Assembly (NCBI RefSeq): GCF_037975245.1
Contig: NC_092582.1
Span: 2,245,001-2,309,000 of the forward strand
From: Apostichopus japonicus
Lineage: Eukaryota > Echinodermata > Holothuroidea > Aspidochirotida > Stichopodidae
Reading direction: 5' to 3'
Length of the DNA stretch: 64,000 bases
The notes under the pieces were generated by a model, which worked only from the letters and a program-made list of their open reading frames with translations, ran no database searches and was not told the DNA's origin. The position numbers and the translations under genes are program-made. Shown here piece after piece: positions 13,201 to 24,400 of this stretch; within the stretch, counting starts at the first letter, position 1; every line of letters begins with the position of its first letter.

Positions 13201-16200
13201 TAAGTTTCCAACTTATATATTAACTGTGACTCCATAAATTTAACATAATGTTAATGGGATAATACAACAACTATTCATTTGGAATAGAGTGTATATTGTG
13301 CATTTCTAGAATGAAGCATCATTATGAATTAACAGCTTGTTTGGTATGTTTCTTTAACCCCCACCCCCCCAAAAAAAAAAGAATTAAAAACAAAAATTAT
13401 AATCTATCACATTTTATTTTCACTGGAGTATGTATAAAAGAGGAGCCGGCCATAGCATTACAACTTTTATAAGACTATAAAAATTGGATAAGGTTATGTC
13501 TTATTTATAAGGATATAATAAGGTTATAAGAAGTATGTTTAGCTTTCTTTTGAACCTGTGATGTTTGACATCAAATATACAAAGAATTAAAAGAAAATAC
13601 TAAAATGGAGAGGAACTGGGGTGGCTATTAGGGGAGGAGGAGGCCACCCATCACTTTCAATTTAAAACTTATATTCTACATATGTACATTATTTTTTCCA
13701 AGTCATAAATCCACGAAATCTTCATGTCAAAATTATTGAGATGGAAAAACGTGGGTTGTTTTGATAATTGGAAGTGTACACAGTTTTGATGGTAGTCACC
13801 ACTACAGTCTACAGTAACCTACAGTAGGTCGATAGGCCTAGCTTTCTCAAGGCGGGCATCAAGAATATGGTCGAGTTGTTCGCCTCTTCTTATTTGACTG
13901 TTGTCATTGACGTCAAACTATATGACCAAAAATATTATATATATTGATATTGATAATTGTAGAGACAGAGCAAAGATAACAAAACTAGGAATCGAAATTA
14001 GAACTTCCAGTATTGAGATACTGCGTCATTGATGCTCTTGTATTCCTCTAGCTTGAGCCAATTATTAAAGCAATAAAGCAAGGCGAAGAAAGTTGGACAA
14101 ATGTGATTTGCATTTTCCAGTTTGACAGAGGAAGTCAACTTAAATCTTAACACAATTTCCTTTATGTACTCTTTGCTTCTATTTCCTTCTTCCAGACACA
14201 CAGCTGGTTTGGAAACCTTGTAACTAATGCCTCTTGGAGTGAACTCTGGTTGAACGAAGGAATAACTATGTATGGACAGAGGTGTATCTCAGCTGAACTG
14301 CATGGAGAAGCTTATACATGCTTAGAAGCTGCCACAGGAAGAGCCTTACTGAATGCAAGGATAGAGGGAACTGGGGAGGTGAGTGTTAGGCTATTAGTTG
14401 GAAGGAAGGGCCTTACAGAGGGGAGAGGGTACTGGGGAGCCAGGTGTTATGCTATTAGTAGGAAGGAAGGGTCTTACAGAGGGGAGAGGGTACTGGGGAG
14501 GTGAGTGTTATGCTATTAGTAGGAAGGAAGGGTCTTACTGAGGGGAGAGGGTACTGGGGAGGTGAGTGTTATGCTATTAGTAGAAAGGAAGGGTCTTACA
14601 GAGGGAGAGGGTACTGGGGAGGTGAGTGTTATGCTATTAGTTGGAAGGAAGGGTCTTACAGAGGGGAGAGGGTACTGGGGAGGTGAGTGTTATGCTATTA
14701 GTAGGAAGGAAGGGTCTTACAGAGGTGGAGAGGGTACTGGGAAGGTGAGTGTTATGCTATTAGTAGGAAGGAAGGGTCTTACAGAGGGGAGAGGGTACTG
14801 GGGAGGTGAGTGTTTTGCTATTAGTAGGAAAGAAGGGTCTTACAGAGGTGGAGAGGGTACTGGGGAGGTGGGTGTTATGCTATTAGTAGGAAGGAAGGGC
14901 CTTACTGAGGGGAGAGGGTACTGGGGAGGTGAGTGTTATGCTATTAGTAGGAAGGAAGGGTCTAATACAGAGGGAGAGGGTACTGGGGAGGTGAGTGTTA
15001 TGCTATTAGTAGGAAGGATGGGTCTTACAGAGGGAGAGGGTACTGGGGAGGTGAGTGTTATGCTATTAGTAGGAAGGAAGGGTCTTACAGAGGGGAGAGA
15101 GTACTGGGGAGGTGAGTGTTATACTGTTAGTAGGAATGAAGGGTCTTACAGGGGGGAGAGAGTACTGGGGAGGTGAGTGTTATGCTATTAGTAGGAAGGA
15201 AGGGTCTTACTGAGGGGAGAGGGTACTGGGAAGGTGAGTGTTATACTGTTAGTAGGAATGAAGGGTCTTACAGGGGGGAGAGAGTACTGGGGAGGTGCGT
15301 GTTATGCTATTAGTAGGAAGGAAGGGTCTTACAGAGGGGAGAAGGTACTGGAGAGGTGAGTTTTATACTATTATTAGAAAGGAAGTGTCTTACAGAGGGC
15401 GAGGGTACTGGGAAGGTGAGTATAAATGTTAATGGTAAGAATAAAGAAAAGGCAATATTGCAATGCAGGTATACATGGTAGGGGATATCTATTTGCTCTC
15501 AACTTGTAATCAGATAACCAACATAATTGATCTAGTTTTATGTATGTAGTCAATTTTCTGCAAATGATTGTGAAAGCTACAGTAGCTGAACTGTTCTTTA
15601 ATGCCAACTAATGCCCTAACTCTATAATAAAGAATCTTTTTCTGATCCTTTCTTTTACCAGATCATCTTTATTGCATTACACATCTCCCTCTGTATCAAT
15701 TACTGTACTTTGATATTGCTATTGTTTTCAGTTTCATCCTTTAAACAGACTAAGGGTGATTGTCTCCAAGGATGTGGAACCGGACAACACCTACAATGAA
15801 GTGCCTTACGAGAAGGGTTACTGCTTTGCGAGTTATCTAGAGAGTATGGCAGGAGGCAGGAAGAACTTCACACAATTTCTGAAATATTATTGCAAAGAAT
15901 TTAAGTACAAGGTTGGTCAAATATTTACTTTTTAAACGGGTTTGTGTAGACTCTAGTCAGCTTTCAAGTTGCAGCTATGTGTCCTCTTGCCCTATACAGA
16001 AATTTAAAGAAACTTGATTAATTCATTCCTCACGACAGTCCTGGATCCATGTAATCCATCATCGTATTAAAGCTTCTTTGATCCTTGAGAGAGGATCAGA
16101 TGCAATCCATCATCGTAATCAAGCTTCTTTGATCCTTGAGAGAGGATCAGATGCAATCCATCATCGTATTAAAGCTTCTTTGATCCTTGAGAGAGGATCA

Positions 16201-18350
16201 GATGCAATCCATCATCGTATGAAAGCTTCTTTGATCCTTGAGAGAGGATCAGATGCAATTCATATCGTATTAAAGCTTCTTTGATCCTTGAGAGAGGATC
16301 AGATGCAATCCATCATCGTAATCAAGCTTCTTTGATCCTTGAGAGAGGATCAGATGCAATTCATCATCGTATTAAAGCTTCTTTGATCCTTGAGAGAGGA
16401 TCAGATGCAATTCATATCGTATTAAAGCTTCTTTGATCCTTGAGAGAGGATCAGATGCAATTCATCATCGTATTAAAGCTTCTTTGATCCTTGAGAGAGG
16501 ATCAGATGCAATTCATCATCGTATTAAAGCTTCTTTGATCCTTGAGAGAGGATCAGATGCAATCCATCATCGTATTAAAGCTTCTTTGATCCTTGAGAGA
16601 GGATCAGATGCAATCCATCATCGTATTAAAGCTTCTTTGATCCTTGAGAGAGGATCAGATGCAATCCATCATCGTAATCAAGCTTCTTTGATCCTTGAGA
16701 GAGGATCAGATGCAATCCATCATCGTATTAAAGCTTCTTTGATCCTTGAGAGAGGATCAGATGTAATCCATCATCGTAATCAAGCTTCTTTGATCCTTGA
16801 GAGAGGATCAGATGCAATCCATCATCGTAATCAAGCTTCTTTGATCCTTGAGAGAGGATCAGATGCAATTCATATCGTATTAAAGCTTCTTTGATCCTTG
16901 AGAGAGGATCAGATGCAATCCATCATCGTATTAAAGCTTCTTTGATCCTTGAGAGAGGATCAGATGCAATTCATATCGTATTAAAGCTTCTTTGATCCTT
17001 GAGAGAGGATCAGATGCAATCCATCATCGTATTAAAGCTTCTTTGATCCTTGAGAGAGGATCAGATGCAATCCATCATCGTAATCAAGCTTCTTTGATCC
17101 TTGAGATAGGATCAGATGCAATCCATCATCGTATTAAAGCTTCTTTGATCCTTGAGAGAGGATCAGATGCAATCCATCATCGTAATCAAGCTTCTTTGAT
17201 CCTTGAGAGAGGATCAGATGCAATCCATCATCGTATTAAAGCTTCTTTGATCCTTGAGAGAGGATCAGATGCAATCCATCATCGTATGAAAGCTTCTTAG
17301 ATCCTTGAGAGAGGATCAGATGCAATCCATCATCGTATGAAAGCTTCTTTGATCCTTGAGAGAGGATCAGATGCAATCCATCATCGTAATCAAGCTTCTT
17401 TGATCCTTGAGATAGGATCAGATGCAATCCATCATCGTAATCAAGCTTCTTTGATCCTTGAGAGAGGATCAGATGCAATCCATCATCGTAATCAAGCTTC
17501 TTTGATCCTTGAGAGAGGATCAGATGCAATCCATCATCGTATTAAAGCTTCTTTGATCCTTGAGAGAGGATCAGATGCAATCCATCATCGTAATCAAGCT
17601 TCTTTGATCCTTGAGATAGGATCAGATGCAATCCATCATCGTATTAAAGCTTCTTTGATCCTTGAGAGAGGATCAGATGCAATCCATCATCGTAATCAAG
17701 CTTCTTTGATCCTTGAGAGAGGATCAGATGCAATCCATCATCGTATTAAAGCTTCTTTGATCCTTGAGAGAGGATCAGATGCAATCCATCATCGTATGAA
17801 AGCTTCTTAGATCCTTGAGAGAGGATCAGATGCAATCCATCATCGTATTAAAGCTTCTTTGATCCTTGAGAGAGGATCAGATGCAATCCATCATCGTATG
17901 AAAGCTTCTTAGATCCTTGAGAGAGGATCAGATATGATCCTTTCAACATGGAAGCAGAAACGTCTGTCAAATTTCAAGGACCCTTCTGGTATTTGAGACT
18001 GGTTTATTGGATAACCTTAATTCCTCTTTGGTGTTCAGACCCTGATATCTGATATTCTGCCATGTAATATATCATTAGGTATCATTGGCACTGCAGAGAG
18101 ATTGCACAGTTAAGTCTGTGACATTGACCAATGCATGAAATCAATGAACCCTGCTAGGTATGATCTGTATTATTGATAGCATCAACGCTGACAACCAGTT
18201 TATAAAGCCACAACTCAGAAGTTTAAATATTGTGTGGGTTGATATCAGTACGTGATAACAATTTCCGTGGTGATATGACTGATTCAAACTATGTCTTTTT
18301 GAATGAATAAGTATGATATATTCCTGAAAGGTCAGTGTCTTCCCACCATA

Positions 18351-18410
<60 letters not shown>

Positions 18411-21400
18411 GTTATCGTTGTTATTGTTATTATTATTATTATGATTATTATTATTATTGTTGTTGTTACCACATATTTTTAAGTGCTCGATACAAAACAA
18501 GAAGTCTGCTCACAAGCACTTAACAAACAAAAGAATTAGAAATCGACATACATAAAGCTGGGACCATTTACTTAAGTATTGCAAGAAACAATGTGTCTTG
18601 ATAGTTTGTATAAAAGCTTCAGGTAAATTGGTAATACAGATTGTTATTGGAAGCTTGTTCCACAAATGAGGGGCAACCACGGCAAAAGCTTTATTCGTCA
18701 TATAATGTTCTGGTGCGCGGAATTGACAACTTCGCGGTATGTTGAGACCGTAAAGATCTTGTTGGACAGTGCTTACTAAGGAATTTGGTTCATGTAGCGT
18801 GGGGACAAGCCATGAAGTGTCTTAAGGGTGAGGAGCATGATCTTGGAATGGAATGGAGCTTTTATAGGAATCCATTGACGATGTCGTAGAACTGGGGTGA
18901 TATTATCAGATTTGGATGTCTTGGTAATATATGCGTGCAGCGGTATTCTGTACATGCTGAAGTTTACGAGATTGGGTTTCCAACAGACCATATGTTAGCG
19001 AATTACAGTAATCCATTTCTGAGGTAACAAGACCATTAATAAGCGAGATATTTGCATTCAGATTTGGATGTCCTGTAATTATGCTGTGCAGCCATATTCT
19101 GTACACGCTGAATTTGCAGAGATTGGGTTTCCTACAGACCATACTTTTTGAGGTAGCAAGACCATTAATAAGGGAAAAAGTTGCATTCATAGTGAGGTAA
19201 CGGCATACAGTATGCGACCAATATTGCAAAGTTGGAAGTAGGACAGGTTTACAAATTGTGTGATTTACATGTGCACACATATCGAGAGCTGTATCAATAT
19301 AAACTCCAAGAGTTTTGACTGCTGATAAAGACTTAATCGAAGCTCCATCCGCTCTCAAGAACAAACTGGGAAGGTTTCTCAGATTATGTCTTGATGCAGA
19401 CAGCATGACTTTAGTCTTGTCACCGTTCAGTTTAAGATTCATTGTTTGTCATCCATGATTTGATATCAACAAGTCAATATTTAATATTCTCCAAAGTAGC
19501 TCTATGAGCAGAGACATTAGCAGGCTTGAATGAAAGATAAATTTGTTTGTCATCTGCAAAGAAGTGGTAATTTCAAGTTGTGACTGTGTATGATGGGCTC
19601 CCATTGGTTTTAAGTACATTGTGTATAGCTCGGGCCCAAGCACAGATCCCTGGTGAACACCAAACTCTATATGTACTGGTTCCTAAAAGCTCATCATTAT
19701 TGCAAACTTTTTGAAATTGGTTGCACAGATGTGACTCGAACCACTCCAGTGCAATGTCCGAAAGTCCAAACTGCCGTGTGAGAAGCTATAACAATATATT
19801 ATGGTGGTTGAAAACAGGAGATGAATCTAACCTCATCAGGACTGAAACATTCCCTGTTTATGGGATGATACTTTAAGCTGCTGCTGCTGTTTTGCCATAG
19901 TCCTCATAGAACCGTCGGCATTCTGTTGTGTGCCTTTGCTCTTGCCACGGCCATTCCTCCATCCGTCCACCTCCCGATGTTGTCGATCCATCCTGTTTTC
20001 CTACGCCCTGGCCTGGCCTTCCCTTCTACTTCTCCTTCTACTGTCATCTGAATTAGGCTATCTGATCGGTGCTTCCAATGTCCATACATAGACAGCTTCC
20101 TCTTCCTTAGCTGGACAAGTAGACCTACTTCTTCTGAAACTCCTACCCTTTGGCGGATCCATGCATTTGTCTTTCTATCTTTCCAGCTGACCTGAAGCAT
20201 TCTACGCCACACCCACAGCTCAAGTGATTCTATTTACTTCATGTCATTCTGTTTTAATGTCCAATACTTTAAGACCACTTATTAAATGTAATGTACATAT
20301 CTGCATTGAAAGGTTGGAAATTGTGTAAATATGAGAGAAGTTTGATTCAGTGGGGTTGAAGATTTAAAACGCATTGACTTTATATGAAAATTTGAAAATG
20401 TCATTGCTCAAGTGTCAAACAGGGTATATATCTCTTTGTACAGCCTGAGAGGACCAGTTTCCTGCAGAAGACATAGGTATTGATTTCTGCGGTCAAACTT
20501 AAATCTAACAGCATCACACTGGTTTATAAATCAAATCAATAATGAAGATAATCAGAAATAAAATGCAACCATATATTTCAAAAACTTGTTTTTTTCTCAC
20601 TATTTTCTCTATGTAGAGTGTTGTAGCTGAAGATCTGTTAGATCTTTACCTGGAATACTTTCCGCATCTCAAAGCCAGTAATATACAAGGGAGGTAAGTT
20701 AATTATAAAGTACATGTTATGCAAATGAGGGTTGAAGCATAACAAAAATATTTATTAATCTTTTCTTCAAACCTTTATTTTTTTTCTGGTAAGTTGCTTA
20801 TTACATAATTGATTGATTCCATTACATCTGTCTTGCTGATTTTATCTGGAAAACTTTTCTACATTTTTGAGTCATTCTTTAGTAAAAGTACCATCCATGA
20901 CATGCATGGTATGCAAATGAGTCCTTGTTTACAAACCTAAAGCAATAACAGAGAGCTTATCTTCATCTTGAATACTTTCTACACTTTAAAACTAGTTTTG
21001 TATGAAGAATGTCGCTATATTCATTAGATGATTTCTATGCTAATGAGTATCTCTGATCCATCAAAATTACTACTACAAATGTTGTGAATATGAGGATGGT
21101 TGGAATGGTGGGGTGTGGGAAGGCATGGTTAGGGGTAGGGCAGAAATAATGGTATATCCTGGAATGGCTTACTTAAAGTCAGTCAGCACAACTTGTTGAA
21201 ATTCTCGTTCTCTGTCCATTCAATCACTGTGCTACTTGACAGGTTTGTGGTAAAGGTACAAGTCAATTGATGAAGTGAAAACAGCATTATGAATGGAAAG
21301 CCAACCTTTCACACCAGTCTAGATAAAGTGAATTATTTCCCAGACCTGCCAACATGTATTTCACAATAAAACAAGGGCAGATTTACAATTTTCTATTTCC

Positions 21401-24400
21401 CACAAATCAGGAGATTAATTCATTAGATAAAAAAAGAGAGGAAGAATTGAGCACGCTACAACTCAAACAGGATAGTGATATCAAAAGTAACATTTTGGGA
21501 TTTTATGTTTTTCATCTCTGAAATAACAAGGGCTATGTAAAACTAATGGTTACACTGGTATAACTTATCAGGGCTCAGTTACTGCTTTAGTGCACATATG
21601 CATGTGTATACTACCATATCTAAAAAGTAGCTATAAGTAGAATATAATGCAAAGGAGCCACCACTTAATTAGCAGGTACATATTACTGAGACCATTAAGT
21701 TAAAAGCATTCTAACTGCGGCTTGTGTCCTGTATATGCCCGTTCTTGATAACACATATTGAGTAGACGGACTGACTCTATTGGTTTCTTATCAGAGGTCA
21801 AAGGTACATTTTTGGTCATCAGAGGTAAAAGTATGCAAAGTGGTAAACACGATATCTCAAGAAGGGAAACCTTGATGGTCGTCGTTGGTATGGTGATTTC
21901 CCACAAGATGAGTAGATGAACCCTATTGTTTTTGTTGGCGGTCAGAGGTCAAAGGTCTTTGAATGGTATATTATACCTAACATGTAGTTGCTCTATATTG
22001 GTTTGATGAACCATAATTGTTTTCAGGGTATGTCAAAGGTCGTTTGACTTCAACAGGGTCAAGTGCAAGTAGTGAAATTGGAATAAATGTCATGTTCCAA
22101 TTGAGGATTTCTGATTATGAATACCAAAACCCTATTGTCTTAAGTAAATTGCAAATGGTCAATGTCAATGACAGATATGAGAGTGCAGCTAACACTATGT
22201 CAACAAAAATGTCAAAGTTAGTTTTGCATTTCTGGTTCCTAGAAGAAGGGTAATTGATGAAAGTAAGATAGCATCCATATTCATTCTGAAATTAATGAGA
22301 ATTCTTGAAATTAATAAGAAATTAATTGTTTGTGTGGTATACTTCACAGTGACCTACTTTCATAGTATTTTTCACACACTACAAAACAAAATCGAAAAAA
22401 TTCCAGATTTGTATCTTTCGCTTTTCGTATATAATATCTGAAATGAGATAGCCTAGTCAAGCTAATGAACTTCACTGCTTCTGCTTGCAACATTGTTTTG
22501 AAGTATTGTAAAAACCTATCAAAATCCCCCCCCCCCCCCCCCAATAAAAAACCTAAACTACTTCTTAACATAAAATGGTCATAGTTTCTCTTTGCTAGAT
22601 ACTGCATATGTAGGTCCGTATGTTACTGTTTTGATTATAATGTGAGTAATGTTTAAAATGATTTCCACAGATGTCGACTGCCAATGTTTTTACACTCCCC
22701 CTAAAATATTTCCCTGTGGGGTCTTTCAACCCTCAAGCACAAACACGTGTCATATTGTACTTGTCATCGCACCCATCATGTCATTCATCATTTCCTGGCA
22801 AGGAGAGTTGTTAAAAAAAATCAAAATGTCGTATGTACGGAAACTCTGGAATTCTGTTACTTGGGATTTTACAACCCTGTTAAATGTCTTTTATGGAGCA
22901 GTTTGTGACAAATTCAGGCAGAAAAAGTAATTTGCGGAAAAATGTTTGATTAACAGGAGTAATGAAAGCCTGCTGTGTCTTCGTGCGTTCGCTTTGTGAG
23001 TGTGATTCATTAGTCTCGTATCTTCCATTGTCAATCAGATCTCTTTCACCGAATAAAAGTTAATGAGACCGTTTCTATGTCATGACTGTTTAGATAACTT
23101 TGCCGTAAGCAGACATTTAAGCTTACTCTCCAAGACTTTTTGAGTGTTTTTTGCCGTCCCAGAACGACTCGTTAGTAGCACGAAGAGAATCCTACCCTTT
23201 CCAAGGGTAGTTTGAAGGAATCTGCTGAAGAATTAAACAGCTGTATGGGGAATCATGGACACGTTTAGATTTGTGAATAGATGTAAATTAAAACTATGCT
23301 TACTCAATTTTTTTGACAAGAGAAATTGTCATTATTTTGCTAGAGTACTGTATGTATACACTATTACTGCACAGCGTACAGTAGTGAGATGTAATGTAAT
23401 GGTATGTAGGACTTTATTCCCAAAGACCTTGCAATATTGATCAGAAGGGTTCCCAAGTACTGGAATTACCTTCAGACCCCCTTTTATGCATAAAGACAAA
23501 ATGGTGAAAAGAAAAAAGGAAAGAAGAATTACTTAGACTCTCTTTGCCAGGGACTGTAAAGCTATAAGGATGGTTAAAAAGAGCACCCAGGGAGTACTTG
23601 AAGTGAAAACAAGAAATATGTCGCTCTCCTTTTATCCACGGGGCTTGAGAAAGCTATTAAATCAGTCCGAAATAACATAAATGGAGTCTACATCATCATC
23701 ATCATTTTTGACCGAGAGTTTATAAGAAGTCTGTATCGGGAAATTGAATGATATGGTTTTTAGAACTGAAGTAATTTACTGTTGCTAACCTTCCATGACT
23801 TCCCCACTTGGGAAAAATTACGAATTTTAAAAGGGAAATAAACAATTCAGTTCTGTGGTCCTTGAATGATCAGTAATATCATGAATTGTATTTCTTTTGT
23901 AAAGATTTCTTGTACAGAAATGGGAAACATAGAAGAACACTGAGATTGATTTTGTTTTTAATTGTTTTAAATTTCCATCACACACTGCACAATGAGGTGT
24001 ATTTATTCTCTTTATCGGTATGTGTATAGTGTAGTTCTGGTGGAACGTCAGAACATTGAAATGTATTATAAGTATTATTATTATATTTTAAACATGTTAC
24101 AAACTTAAGATACATATAGTGTACATGAAATATTGCAAGGGAAGATTGAGGGGTTTTTTTACGTTTTAAGGAATGTCGAACTGTGATATAATATTTTATA
24201 AATATTTATACTGTAATAACCACAAATTGAAGTATAGATGTCATCTTCATTTACACATTTCAGGGAATAATTTTTCCAGTCACTCATCGTGAAATAGTCA
24301 AGTTGCTATACAAGTGGAAAAAATATAGCAGTTTTCTATACAGGAACTAAGTAGTGTACAATGAGAGGGGGAAAAAATAACCAAGCCTTCCAAAAATGCT

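Noticed and set aside
14562-15176. 204-codon frame with repeated LLVGRKGLTEG
   Set aside because: Translation of the 61-bp minisatellite in intron 6; the frame shifts from unit to unit.
16078-17810. Series of long open frames with a 17-residue repeat (ILERGSDAIHHRIKAS) on the plus strand, and a similar one on the minus strand
   Set aside because: They follow from a 51-bp tandem repeat (a multiple of 3) without stops. Units with one-base deletions break them repeatedly, they lie inside an intron, and both strands are open.
16047-17936. CRISPR-like appearance (regular repeats with a variable segment)
   Set aside because: Units are contiguous with no unique spacers, no cas genes are present, and the setting is a eukaryotic intron.
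18141-18523. Asn-rich (minus) and Tyr-rich (plus) frames
   Set aside because: They are translations of the (ATT)n array.
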